Shown: positions 24,704 through 32,920, counted from the stretch's first letter. The stretch: DNA of 54,030 bases from Azospirillum sp. RU38E (GCF_900188385.1 NZ_FZOI01000026.1:1-54030); one strand, 5' to 3'. Numbers and translations are program-made. The notes: generated from the sequence alone by a model not told the origin.

Positions 24704-25438
24704 CTATGCGTCCGTCACCGCCGTAACCCGGCGGCGGCGGACGGGTTTGGGCGCTGCCTCTGCCGCTGGTGCGACCGCTTCCGGCACGGCCAGCATCGGG
24801 GACAGCGGCCCGGCCTTCAGGCCATTGGCGACAAAGCGCAGATAGGTATCCAGCATCTCCGGCGACAGGGGCCGGATCTTGCCATCGACCGCGCAGAACC
24901 GCATCAGCAGATAGGAGCGCGCGCCCATCAGCATACTGGCCACCTGTTCCAATTCCGCCTCGCTATAGAGCGGCGGTTCCTGGTCCTTCAGGCTACGCCG
25001 CAGCGACCGGACATAGCGTTCCAGCAGCATGTCGACATGGGCACGGAAGGCGGTGGGGGCGAAAAGCTCCGCCTCCATCATCAGGCGGTACATATAGGGA
25101 TGGGCCACCAGATAGGCGAAATTCGCCTCCAGCCCCCGCCGCTCCACCTCCAGCAGGGAGGTGGCGTTGCGCACGGCGTCGCTGATCTTGTCCAACATGC
25201 GGGCCCCCAGGGTGGGCAGCAGCAGGTCGAACAGTTCCTGTTGTGATTTGAAATGCAGATAGAAGGTGCCGTGCGCCACCTTGGCCTTGGCCGTCACCCG
25301 CGCGATGGAACAGCCGGAATAGCCATAACGCCCGACGATCTTGGCCGCCGCCTCGATCAAAGTCAGGCGCGTGGCCTCATTCTTTTCCACCTTTTCGGCG
25401 GACGGCTTCCGTTTCCGCCCCTGTGCGCTGACCGCCAC
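24704..25438 (-). CDS. TetR/AcrR-family regulator 1 of the catabolic island
   Basis: About 244 residues. The HTH (GRYGYSGCSIARVTAKAKV) leads into recognition helix VAHGTFYLHFKSQQ, which is identical to that of the second TetR at 28267-29031. The ligand domain includes LEANFAYLVAHPYMYRLMMEAE. The GTG at 25438 is preceded by AGGAG at a spacing of 8 and gives an N-terminus matching the paralogue; a TTG at 25498 has no ribosome site. Its stop lies 4 bp from the convergent oxygenase stop. It may be transcribed with the ferredoxin gene from the operator-B promoter, so autoregulation is likely. Confidence 0.9.
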   Translation of the reverse strand: MAVSAQGRKRKPSAEKVEKNEATRLTLIEAAAKIVGRYGYSGCSIARVTAKAKVAHGTFYLHFKSQQELFDLLLPTLGARMLDKISDAVRNATSLLEVERRGLEANFAYLVAHPYMYRLMMEAELFAPTAFRAHVDMLLERYVRSLRRSLKDQEPPLYSEAELEQVASMLMGARSYLLMRFCAVDGKIRPLSPEMLDTYLRFVANGLKAGPLSPMLAVPEAVAPAAEAAPKPVRRRRVTAVTDA

Positions 25439-25555
25439 CGTCCCCACTCCTTGACCCTGCTTCGCCACCGGACGACTGACGGCCGAGGCTGATTTCAAGG
25501 CGATGATAGCAATGGAAGGGGCAGCGGTTCAACCGGGGCGGCCTAATAAGGCCGT

Positions 25556-25870
25556 TCAGTCATCCGGCGCCACCACGATGGACAGGCCGGTCAGCGCCGG
25601 GCCGACCGGGATCTGACAGGCCAGACGCGACTGCGGCATGGTATCGGGCAGGTCGGCCAGCAAGGCCGCCTCATCCGCGCTGATCGGCGGCAACTGCCCC
25701 TCCATGGCATTCAGCACATGGATATGGCAGGTGCCACAGGCCATGTTCCCCCCGCACAGACCTTCCACCGACAGGCCGCCATTACGCAGGGCCACCATCA
25801 GGCTGTCACCATCGGGGGCGTCAAGGCTGTGCCGGGTTCCATCACGGTCGGTTACCTGGATCAGGGTCAT
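25556..25870 (-). CDS. [2Fe-2S] plant/adrenodoxin-type ferredoxin
   Basis: 104 residues. The cluster ligands are in LCGGNMACGTCHIHV (Cys at about 39, 45, 48) plus a downstream Cys in SRLACQIPVG (about 85), the C-x5-C-x2-C-xn-C layout of vertebrate/bacterial adrenodoxin-type ferredoxins. It would carry electrons to one or more of the three Rieske oxygenases. The reductase that feeds it is not in the window. It is divergent from the enoyl-CoA hydratase gene, with operator B between them. Confidence 0.92.
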   Translation of the reverse strand: MTLIQVTDRDGTRHSLDAPDGDSLMVALRNGGLSVEGLCGGNMACGTCHIHVLNAMEGQLPPISADEAALLADLPDTMPQSRLACQIPVGPALTGLSIVVAPDD

Positions 25871-25883
25871 GGCGCTTCCTTTA

Positions 25884-25933
25884 TTGACTTATGATTCATT
25901 GATCATAATCATATCGACAGGGGCTAAGGTCAA
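25884..25933. promoter_or_regulatory. Divergent promoters with island operator B (ferredoxin / enoyl-CoA hydratase)
   Basis: Operator ATGATTCATTGATCAT is at 25891-25906. Rightward, TTGACT (25884-25889) is separated by exactly the operator from AATCAT (25907-25912). Leftward, TTGACC (25933-25928) has a 17-bp spacer to GATTAT (25910-25905), which overlaps the operator. One repressor dimer could block both directions. Confidence 0.6.
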
Positions 25934-25981
25934 GTGCCGTCTGGCGCAGACAGACAAAGGCAAAAGGGAGGAGCAGGAGAC

Positions 25982-26833
25982 ATGACGATTGCAGATGTGG
26001 TCGGCGTTGAACAGCGGGGGGCCGTGGCGTATGTCACCTTCAACCGGCCCGACGCGTTGAATGCCCTGGACATGGCCCTGGCCAGCGCCCTGGATCAGAC
26101 CCTGGCGCGGCTGGCGGCGGATGCGGCGGTGAGCGTCATCGTGCTGACGGGGGCTGGCCGCGCCTTCATGGCCGGCGGCGATGTGCGGGAATTTGCCCAG
26201 ACGCTGGACGGCCCCGCCGCCGCCCGCAGCACCTATTTCAACCGGCTGATCGATCATGCCCATGGCGCGGTCACGCAGATATGGCGGATGCCGAAGCCGG
26301 TGATCGCCGCCATCAACGGGCCGGTGGCCGGCTTCGGCATCGGGCTGGCGGCCGCCTGCGATTTTTCCATCGCCACAGAGAATGCCGGCTTCTCCCTGGC
26401 CTATTGCCATCTGGGGGCCACGCCGGATGGCGGGGCCACCCTGATGCTGCCGCATCTCTGCGGCCTGAAGCAGGCTAGCGAACTGGTGATGCTGGGTGAC
26501 CGGTTCAGCGCCGCGGAGGCCCACCGGCTGGGCATCGTCAATCAGGTGGTGGCCGCCGATGCGCTGGCCAATACGGTGGACGCCTTGTCGCAACGGTTGG
26601 CCACGGGCCCACGGGGTGCCCATGCCGCCGCCAAGGCCCTGCTGCGCGGGCCGCTGACCGCCGCCTTCCTGGCGCAGTTGCAGGCCGAAAAGGACCAGTT
26701 CACCGCCCGTGCTAACGGTGCCGAGTTTGCTGAGGGGCTGCGGGCTTTCCGGGGCAAAAGGAAGCCGGATTTCACCGCCCGCCCGGACTTGACAAGCCAA
26801 GACCCGCGCTTCATTCTGACTAACGAATCATAA
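25982..26833 (+). CDS. Enoyl-CoA hydratase/isomerase family protein
   Basis: 283 residues of the crotonase fold: the oxyanion-hole segments RAFMAGGDVREF (about residue 57) and KPVIAAINGPVAGFGIGLAAACDFSIA (about residue 105-130). Next comes LGATPDGGATLMLPHLCGL, where the catalytic Glu of canonical hydratases is replaced by Asp/Gly, so isomerase, hydrolase or retro-Claisen activity is possible. The ATG at 25982 follows a GGAGGAGCAGGAG ribosome site. The C-terminal codons contain the next operator (C), an unusual overlap. Confidence 0.88.
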   Translation: MTIADVVGVEQRGAVAYVTFNRPDALNALDMALASALDQTLARLAADAAVSVIVLTGAGRAFMAGGDVREFAQTLDGPAAARSTYFNRLIDHAHGAVTQIWRMPKPVIAAINGPVAGFGIGLAAACDFSIATENAGFSLAYCHLGATPDGGATLMLPHLCGLKQASELVMLGDRFSAAEAHRLGIVNQVVAADALANTVDALSQRLATGPRGAHAAAKALLRGPLTAAFLAQLQAEKDQFTARANGAEFAEGLRAFRGKRKPDFTARPDLTSQDPRFILTNES

Positions 26834-26838
26834 ATCAA
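26789..26838 (+). promoter_or_regulatory. Promoter with island operator C, inside the end of the hydratase gene
   Basis: TTGACA is at 26789-26794, a weak -10 CATTCT at 26812-26817, and operator ACGAATCATAAATCAA at 26823-26838, again 34 bp from the -35 start. The promoter lies within the last coding codons, and the operator spans the TAA stop (26831-26833). It would let the SnoaL/SDR pair be expressed separately from the hydratase. Confidence 0.5.
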
Positions 26839-26898
26839 CAATATGTCATCACGACCGGCCAAACCGGCCCCGTGATCCATGGAAATCGGGAGGAAACA

Positions 26899-27312
26899 AT
26901 GCCGTTCACGGGACCGGTGGAAGACCGTCTGGCCATCCGCGAGCTGAATGAAATCTATGCGGATGCCGTCAACCAGCACAATGCCGAGGACTGGGCCTCC
27001 ACCTGGGCGGAGGACAGCTTCTGGTGCCTGCCGCATGTGCCGGGGATGGAGAAACTGTCGGGCAAACAAACCATCGTTGATGCCTGGGTGGCGGCGATGA
27101 AACATTATCCCGACATTGTGTTTCTGGTGCTGCCCGGCTCCATCGTGGTGGCGGGCGATCAGGCGACGGCGCGCATGTATACGGCGGAATCCTATACCGA
27201 CAGCGAGGGCGTGGCCCGCCGTACCCATGGGCAATATGACGATATCCTGGTGAAGATCGACGGCCAATGGGCCTTCAAATCCCGCACCTTCTCTGTCCGC
27301 TACTGGGTTTAA
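26899..27312 (+). CDS. SnoaL/NTF2-like protein 1
   Basis: 137 residues of the cone-shaped NTF2-like alpha+beta fold: EDRLAIRELNEIYADAVNQHN, WASTWAEDSFW, then GQYDDILVKIDGQWAFKSRTF. This is the SnoaL_4/bile-acid-dehydratase-like subgroup used as dehydratases, isomerases or small-ligand cyclases in steroid and aromatic pathways. The ATG has GGGAGGAAACA upstream. It is co-transcribed with the SDR 7 bp downstream, suggesting that they act on successive intermediates. The exact reaction is unknown. Confidence 0.82.
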   Translation: MPFTGPVEDRLAIRELNEIYADAVNQHNAEDWASTWAEDSFWCLPHVPGMEKLSGKQTIVDAWVAAMKHYPDIVFLVLPGSIVVAGDQATARMYTAESYTDSEGVARRTHGQYDDILVKIDGQWAFKSRTFSVRYWV

Positions 27313-27319
27313 GGGGGGC

Positions 27320-28111
27320 ATGATGGGACGTCTTGCCGGCAAGGGTGCCATCGTCGTCGGTGCCGCCAATCGGGACAATATGGGCCAAGTCATCGCCCGC
27401 CGCTTCGCCGCCGAAGGGGCCACGGTGGTGGTCGCCGGCCGCAAAGGCGATGAGCTGGAACGGCTGGCCGGGGAGATTGGCGGCCATGCAGCCCTTTGCG
27501 ACATCACCGACCGGGAACAGGTTTTCGCCCTGGCCGCCTTTGCCAAGGAGAAGCTGGACCATGTCGATATCGCCCTGAACGCCACCGGCTGGGGCCTGCT
27601 GAAGCCGTTTCTGGAAACGACGGAGGAAGAGTTCGACCAGATGAGCGCGCTTCAGTTCAAGGGGCCGTTCATGTTCTATCAGGCGGTGATCGGTGCCATG
27701 GACCGGGGCGGATCGATCATCCAGATCAGTTCCGCCACCGCCACCATCATGCTCAACGACCATGCCGCCTATATGGGGGCCAAGGCCGGGACGGATCATA
27801 TTATCCGCGTCGTCGCGCATGAATTCGGGCAGCGCGGGATCCGCGCCAATTCCATCTCCCCCGGCCTGACCGCCACACCGATGACGGCGGGGCATATGGC
27901 CATTCCCGGCCTGACAGAAGCCTTCCTGCCGGAATATCCGCTGGGCCGCATCGGCACGTCGGAGGATATCGCGGCGGCGGCTGTGTTCCTGGCGTCAGAC
28001 GAGTGCTTCATGACCGGCCAGAATCTCCAGGTCAATGGCGGGCTGACCCTGCGCCGCAACCCGACAAAGGAGGAAATGGCGGCATCGATCGCACGGGCGG
28101 CGGGGGGTTAG
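27320..28111 (+). CDS. Short-chain dehydrogenase/reductase 1
   Basis: 263 residues. The dinucleotide motif is atypical (VVGAANRDNMGQVIA in place of TGxxxGxG), while the catalytic Ser (IQISSAT) and Tyr-x3-Lys (AAYMGAKAG) are present. The ISPGLTATPM and GQNLQVNGG segments are typical of classical SDRs. It is probably an NAD(P)-dependent hydroxy/keto oxidoreductase acting after the SnoaL-like protein. Its TAG stop lies inside the left arm of a long inverted repeat. Confidence 0.9.
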   Translation: MMGRLAGKGAIVVGAANRDNMGQVIARRFAAEGATVVVAGRKGDELERLAGEIGGHAALCDITDREQVFALAAFAKEKLDHVDIALNATGWGLLKPFLETTEEEFDQMSALQFKGPFMFYQAVIGAMDRGGSIIQISSATATIMLNDHAAYMGAKAGTDHIIRVVAHEFGQRGIRANSISPGLTATPMTAGHMAIPGLTEAFLPEYPLGRIGTSEDIAAAAVFLASDECFMTGQNLQVNGGLTLRRNPTKEEMAASIARAAGG

Positions 28112-28270
28112 AGATTGTCAGGTTTAGATTGGACCGATCGTCCCTTCTCTACCGTCACCCCGGCGCAGGCCGGGGTCCAGAATCAAAGGCGCTTTGCTCT
28201 ACGAAATGGACCCCGGCCTTCGCCGGGGTGACGGTAGAGAGTGATTCAGCGTAAACCTGACAAACTCTAA
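28108..28270. repeat. Nested inverted repeat with GC-rich palindromic element, copy 1
   Basis: Outer arms of 19 bp (28108-28126 and 28252-28270, TTAGAG-x2-TGTCAGGTTTA and its complement) match with one mismatch and contain the stop codons of both convergent neighbours. Inside lies the second inverted repeat 28146-28164/28222-28240 (TCTCTACCGTCACCCCGGC), whose halves are themselves CCCCGGC-gcag-GCCGGGG-type hairpins. The whole can fold into a long cruciform or a bidirectional terminator. The core recurs at 33458-33541 and 42170-42257. Confidence 0.85.
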
Positions 28271-29031
28271 TCGTCCCCCTGCCCCGCCACCTTGCGCTTA
28301 CGACGCGGCGCCAGCGGCACCACCTCTGCCGCTGGCGCCGCTATCGCTTCTGCCGGCATGTCCAGCTTCACGCCCAACCCTTCGGCGACGAAGCGCAGAT
28401 AGGTTTGCGTCAGTTCCGGGGTCAACGGTTTCAAACTGTTGCCCTCCACACAGAACCGGGTCAGCAGGTAATAACGCGCGCCCAGCAGCATGGAGATGAC
28501 GGCATCCAACTGGTCTTCACTGAAGGCCGGCTGGCTCTGCGCCGCCATCGACCGGCGCAGCGATTTCTTGTAGGGCTTGGCCAGTTCCTCAAAATATTGG
28601 CGATAGGCCACGGGGGCGTAAAGCTCCGCCTCCGACGTGACCCGGTGCAGATAGGGATGCTGCACCAGATAATCGAAATTGGCCACCAACCCGCGATGTT
28701 CCAGCTCGATCAGGCTTTTGCTGTCGCGTACCGCCTTGCCGATCACCTCCAGCATCTCCGCCCCCAGGGCGGGCAGCAACTGGTCGAACAGATCCTGCTG
28801 GGATTTGAAATGCAGATAGAAGGTGCCGTGCGCCACCTTGGCCCGGGCGGCGACACGGGCGATGGAACAGCCGGCATAGCCATATTTGCCGATAACGCGG
28901 GCGGCGGCATTCAGCAGCCGCGCCCGCGTCTCCTCGTTCTTCTGGACCTGCGCTTCCGATCGCCGGCGGCGGCCGGGGGACGGTTCCTGTTCATCCGACG
29001 GGGCGGTGGCTTTCGCTTTCCTGGGCGGCAC
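28267..29031 (-). CDS. TetR/AcrR-family regulator 2 of the catabolic island
   Basis: About 254 residues, clearly paralogous to the regulator at 24704-25438. The HTH is GKYGYAGCSIARVAARAKV plus the identical recognition helix VAHGTFYLHFKSQQ, and many ligand-domain positions are shared (EHRGLVANFDYLVQHPYLHRV). I take the GTG at 29031 (AAGG 7 bp upstream) over the TTG at 29037, which is too close to that site. It is divergent from the dehydrogenase-complex operon with two operators (D, E) between them, so it probably controls both its own gene and that operon. Confidence 0.9.
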   Translation of the reverse strand: MPPRKAKATAPSDEQEPSPGRRRRSEAQVQKNEETRARLLNAAARVIGKYGYAGCSIARVAARAKVAHGTFYLHFKSQQDLFDQLLPALGAEMLEVIGKAVRDSKSLIELEHRGLVANFDYLVQHPYLHRVTSEAELYAPVAYRQYFEELAKPYKKSLRRSMAAQSQPAFSEDQLDAVISMLLGARYYLLTRFCVEGNSLKPLTPELTQTYLRFVAEGLGVKLDMPAEAIAAPAAEVVPLAPRRKRKVAGQGDD

Positions 29032-29083
29032 GGGCAAACCTTGCTTTTGTCCGGGAGGGAGGCGCCATCAGCATATATGACTA

Positions 29084-29107
29084 ATGACTCTATAATCATT
29101 TTGTCAC
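29084..29107 (-). promoter_or_regulatory. Island operator D upstream of tetR gene 2
   Basis: ATGACTCTATAATCAT (29084-29099) is on the gene's upstream side. On the minus strand it follows a -35-like GTGACA (29107-29102) by two bases, so a bound repressor would cover the -35/-10 spacer. This suggests autoregulation. The -10 is not clear. Confidence 0.5.
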
Positions 29108-29174
29108 AGTTGCGGGCGCGCTGCAATCCGGGCTGTTGCCCCACCAGACGGCTGTTGAATATCGGAAAGTGGCG

Positions 29175-29224
29175 TTGACGGAAGGATAACGGAAAGATAC
29201 AATGACTAGTGAATCAAAAATCAT
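29175..29224 (+). promoter_or_regulatory. Promoter with island operator E (E1/E2 dehydrogenase operon)
   Basis: TTGACG (29175-29180), a 17-bp spacer and TACAAT (29198-29203) make a good sigma-70-type promoter. Operator GTGAATCAAAAATCAT (29209-29224) begins 34 bp after the -35 start and covers the expected start site near 29210. The first gene begins at 29331. Confidence 0.7.
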
Positions 29225-29330
29225 TATTCGGGAGGATCGGACCACCGGGCAACAGGCCGGACAAGGTCCGGGGCAGCGGGAAATGGCGGGAACGGCCGCC
29301 CCTTCTGCCTGACGCAACAGGGAGATTTCC

Positions 29331-30299
29331 ATGCAGATCAGCCGCGAGCAGATGCTGCGGGCCTACCGCCAGATGGTGACGATCCGGGAGTTTGAGGAAC
29401 GGATCCATGTCGATATCCAACGCGGTGGCATTGCCGGCTTCACCCACCTTTATGCGGGGCAGGAGGCGGTGGCCGTCGGGGTGTGCGAACACCTGACGGA
29501 AAAGGACAAGATCATCAGCACCCATCGCGGCCACGGTCATTGCATCGCCAAAGGCTGTGACGTCATCGGCATGATGAAGGAAATCTATGGCCGACAGGAT
29601 GGCTTGTGCAAGGGCAAGGGTGGCTCCATGCATATTGCCGACCTGGATAAGGGCATGTTGGGCGCCAATGGTATTGTCGGCGGCGGCCCGCCCATCGCCG
29701 TGGGCGCCGCCATCACCGCCAAGGTGCTGAAGACCGGCGGCGTCGCCGTCTCCTTCAGTGGCGACGGGGCCAGCAACCAGGGCACGGTTTTCGAGGCCAT
29801 GAACATGGCCGTGGTGCTGAAAGTGCCGAAAATCTTCGTGCTGGAGAATAACGGCTATAGCGAACATACCGGCTTCAGCTATGCCGTGGGCAGCCGGGAT
29901 ATGGTGCGGCGTACCGAAGGCTTCGGGATGCCGGTGTTCCAGGCCGATGGCTATGATTTCTTTTCCGTCTATGAGGCGATGCGTCAGGCGACGGAACTGT
30001 CGCGCAATGGCGGCGGCCCCTGCGCCGTCTATGCCGAATGCACCCGCTTCTTCGGCCATTTCGAAGGCGACCCCCAGCTTTACCGCGCCAAGGACGAGGT
30101 GGCGCGGCTGCGGGCGGAGAAGGACAGCCTTAAAATCTTCCGCCAGCGGGTGACGGAGACAGGATTGCTGCCCGGCAGCGATCTGGATCAGGTGGATGGC
30201 GAGGTCCGCGACCTGATCGACCGGGCCGTGCGTGAAGCGGTGGCCGCCCCTGCCCCCACCGCCGCCGACGTCCTGACCGACGTTTATATCAGCTATTGA
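29331..30299 (+). CDS. Thiamine-diphosphate dehydrogenase E1 alpha subunit (acetoin/2-oxoacid type)
   Basis: 322 residues. THRGHGH (64-70) is the conserved E1-alpha segment lining the active site, and the ThDP-binding motif runs from GDGASNQG (144-151) to LENNGYS (about 171-177). GGSMHIADL and GANGIVGGG are typical of the pyruvate/acetoin dehydrogenase E1-alpha group, and the length fits AcoA-like proteins. With E1-beta and E2 it would oxidatively decarboxylate a 2-oxoacid, or cleave a 1,2-diketone or acyloin, giving an acyl-CoA. It is 15 bp ahead of the beta-subunit gene. Confidence 0.9.
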   Translation: MQISREQMLRAYRQMVTIREFEERIHVDIQRGGIAGFTHLYAGQEAVAVGVCEHLTEKDKIISTHRGHGHCIAKGCDVIGMMKEIYGRQDGLCKGKGGSMHIADLDKGMLGANGIVGGGPPIAVGAAITAKVLKTGGVAVSFSGDGASNQGTVFEAMNMAVVLKVPKIFVLENNGYSEHTGFSYAVGSRDMVRRTEGFGMPVFQADGYDFFSVYEAMRQATELSRNGGGPCAVYAECTRFFGHFEGDPQLYRAKDEVARLRAEKDSLKIFRQRVTETGLLPGSDLDQVDGEVRDLIDRAVREAVAAPAPTAADVLTDVYISY

Positions 30300-30314
30300 G
30301 CGGGAGCCTGACCC

Positions 30315-31328
30315 ATGCCCAAGATTTCCATGCGCCAGGCGATCAATGACGCCCTGCATCTTGAAATGGAACGCGACCCCCGCGTGATCGTGCTGGGGGA
30401 GGATGTCTCCGGCGGGGCCGGCGGCACCTCCGGTGAGCGGGAGGCGGCCGGCGGCGTCTTCGGCCTGACCAAGGGGCTGCTGCCCCGGTTCGGCGAAGAC
30501 CGGGTGATCGACACGCCGATCAGTGAAAGCTGCATCGTCGGGGCTGCCAATGGGGCGGCACTGACCGGCCTGCGCCCGGTGGCGGAGATCATGTTCGCCG
30601 ATTTCGTCGGCGTCTGCCTGGACCAGTTGCTGAATCAGGCGGCGAAGTTCCGCTATATGTTTGGCGGCAAGGCGCGCACACCGCTGGTTATCCGCATGAC
30701 CTGCGGCGGCGGCATGAATGCGGCGGCCCAGCATTCCCAGACGATCTATCCCATGCTGACGGGCATTCCAGGATTGAAGGTGGTGGTGCCGTCCAACGCC
30801 TATGACGCCAAGGGCCTGTTGCTGACCGCCATCCGCGACGATGATCCGGTGATCTTCTTCGAGCATAAATCGCTCTATATGGATGAATGCGAGGTGCCGG
30901 ACGGGGATTACACCATCCCCTTTGGCGAGGCCGCGATGGTGCGCGAGGGGGAACATGTCACTGTGGTCGCCCTGGCCCGCATGGTGCCGCTGGCCATCGG
31001 CGTCGTGGACAAGCTGGCGGCGGAAGGGATCAGTTGCGACCTGATCGATCCGCGCACCACCAGCCCGCTGGATGAGGAAACCATTCTGGAAAGCGTGCGG
31101 GCCACGGGCCGGCTGGTGGTGGTGGATGAAAGCCCGCCGCGCTGCTCCGTCGCCGCTGATATCGCCGCCATGGTGGCGGAAAAGGCCTTCCACCACCTGA
31201 AAGCCCCGATCATCCAGGTGACCGCCCCGCACACACCGGTGCCGTTCGCGCGGGAACTGGAGGCCGCCTATCTGCCCTCACCAGAGAAGATTGAAGCCGC
31301 CATCCGCAAAGTGCTTGGCAGCCGCTGA
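30315..31328 (+). CDS. Thiamine-diphosphate dehydrogenase E1 beta subunit (acetoin/2-oxoacid type)
   Basis: 337 residues. It begins MPKISMRQAINDALHLEMERD, then VIVLGEDVSGG..GGVFGLTKGL, RVIDTPISESCIVGAANGAA and LRPVAEIMFADFVG, the standard E1-beta pattern. The C-terminal domain has DLIDPRTTSPLDEETILESV and GRLVVVDES. It pairs with the upstream alpha subunit in an alpha2beta2 tetramer and provides half of each ThDP site. It is followed 18 bp later by the E2 gene, so the three are one transcription unit. Confidence 0.92.
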   Translation: MPKISMRQAINDALHLEMERDPRVIVLGEDVSGGAGGTSGEREAAGGVFGLTKGLLPRFGEDRVIDTPISESCIVGAANGAALTGLRPVAEIMFADFVGVCLDQLLNQAAKFRYMFGGKARTPLVIRMTCGGGMNAAAQHSQTIYPMLTGIPGLKVVVPSNAYDAKGLLLTAIRDDDPVIFFEHKSLYMDECEVPDGDYTIPFGEAAMVREGEHVTVVALARMVPLAIGVVDKLAAEGISCDLIDPRTTSPLDEETILESVRATGRLVVVDESPPRCSVAADIAAMVAEKAFHHLKAPIIQVTAPHTPVPFARELEAAYLPSPEKIEAAIRKVLGSR

Positions 31329-31346
31329 TAAAGGGGGAACGACGCG

Positions 31347-32906
31347 ATGAACGCCATCACCCCGATCATCATGCCCAAATGGGGCCTGGAAATGTCGGAA
31401 GGGACGATTTCCAACTGGCATGTGGCAGAGGGTCAGACCCTTTCCCGCGGCATGGAAATCGTCGATATCGAAACCGCCAAGATCGTCAACACGCTGGAAT
31501 CCGATCTGGAAGGCACGGTGCGCCGGCTCGTCGCCCCCGTGGGCCAGACCCTGCCCGTGGGTGCCTTGATCGCCATCGTCGCCGATGCCGGCGTGACGGA
31601 CGCTGATATCGACCGCTTCATCCGGGGGGAAGGCCCCGCGCCAGCGGCGGCACCGGCACCGGCTGCCCCTGAACCAGCTGTTGCGCCAGATGCCCCAGCA
31701 TTGGAGAGCGACCCCGATCTGGAACGCCGGAACGAGACCGTATCGGCCACCCCCATCGCCCGGCGCATCGCCAATCGGCATGGGGTGGACCTGTCACGCA
31801 TTACCGGCACCGGTCGCAATGGCCGCGTCAATCAGGAAGATGTGGAAGCCTATCTCGCCGCCCATCCTGCATCAGCGCCAGCAAACACCGCGCCCGCGAC
31901 CATCGACAACCGGTCGATCCATGCCACCTCCCACGCCATCCGGCTGGCCAACCGGCTGGGCATTGACCTGTCCCGCCTGGCGGGGACAGGGCGCAACGGG
32001 CGGGTGAATGTGGAGGATGTGGAGCGGCACGCCGCTGCCAGCGGCCTGGCCCCGACACCCGCACCAGCCCCCACCCCACCCGCCGGGCCGGCCGCGCGCA
32101 AGCTGGCGGCGGATTTAGGCATCCCCTTGTCCAGCGTAACGCCGACAGGACCGAAGGGCCACGCGACGAAAGAAGATGTGCGCAACGCCGCAGCCTCCCC
32201 GCCGCCAGCCCCTGCGCCGACTGCTGACAGCGATCTGATCCCGCACAGCGCCATGCGCCGCGCCATCGCCACGGCCTTGACGGCGGCCAAGCGGGACGTG
32301 CCGCATTTCTATCTGACGGCCGACATTGTCATGGATGATCTGCTTTCCCTGCGGGGTCAGTTGAACGGGCTGCCGGGGCCAAAAATCTCCGTCAATGATT
32401 TCATCATCCGTGCCAGCGCCCTGGCGCTGGGCGATGTGCCGGATGTGAATGTGCAATTCACCGAAGAGGGGATGCGCCGTTTCACCCAGGCCAACATCGC
32501 CGTGGCCGTGGCGATTGAAGGCGGGCTGGTCACGCCCGTGCTGCGCGATGCCGGGGGCAAACCCTTGCGCACCATCGCGGCAGAGGCGGCAGCGCTGGCA
32601 TCGCGTGCCCGCGACCGGCGGCTGACCCAGGCGGATTTAAGCGAAGGGACCTTCGCCATTTCCAACCTGGGCATGTTCGGTATCCGGGATTTCCAGGCCA
32701 TCATCGCCCCGCCCCAGGCTGCCATTCTGGCCGTCGGCGCCACGCGGCGAGAGGCGCAGGAAGGGCCGGATGGGGACGTGCGCTTCCGGTCGGTGATGTC
32801 GGTGACCCTCTCCTGCGACCATCGCGCCATCGATGGGGCCGTGGGTGCGCGCTTCCTGGCAGCCCTGCGCCAGCATCTGGAGCAGCCGCTGGGATTGTTG
32901 AGCTGA
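31347..32906 (+). CDS. Dihydrolipoamide acyltransferase E2 with three tandem peripheral-subunit-binding domains
   Basis: 519 residues. There is one lipoyl domain (1-80, lipoyl Lys45 in DIETAKIVN). Three PSBD/E3-binding modules follow at about 134-169, 194-229 and 248-282. The first two share DLSR-x2-GTGRNGRVN-x-EDVE, and the third is more divergent (TPTGPKGHATKEDV). Ala/Pro linkers separate all units. The acyltransferase domain (298-519) has DHRAIDG with catalytic His492/Asp496. Normal E2s have one PSBD. It would pass the acyl group from E1 to CoA. No E3 gene is nearby, so a housekeeping E3 must be recruited. Confidence 0.9.
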   Translation: MNAITPIIMPKWGLEMSEGTISNWHVAEGQTLSRGMEIVDIETAKIVNTLESDLEGTVRRLVAPVGQTLPVGALIAIVADAGVTDADIDRFIRGEGPAPAAAPAPAAPEPAVAPDAPALESDPDLERRNETVSATPIARRIANRHGVDLSRITGTGRNGRVNQEDVEAYLAAHPASAPANTAPATIDNRSIHATSHAIRLANRLGIDLSRLAGTGRNGRVNVEDVERHAAASGLAPTPAPAPTPPAGPAARKLAADLGIPLSSVTPTGPKGHATKEDVRNAAASPPPAPAPTADSDLIPHSAMRRAIATALTAAKRDVPHFYLTADIVMDDLLSLRGQLNGLPGPKISVNDFIIRASALALGDVPDVNVQFTEEGMRRFTQANIAVAVAIEGGLVTPVLRDAGGKPLRTIAAEAAALASRARDRRLTQADLSEGTFAISNLGMFGIRDFQAIIAPPQAAILAVGATRREAQEGPDGDVRFRSVMSVTLSCDHRAIDGAVGARFLAALRQHLEQPLGLLS

Positions 32907-32920
32907 GGGGAAACAACAGC

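Noticed and set aside
29214-31232. Long minus-strand open frame of 672 codons
   Set aside because: It lies opposite the E1 alpha and beta genes, whose protein motifs are unmistakable. Its translation is a His/Gly/Gln-rich antisense pattern typical of GC-rich DNA.
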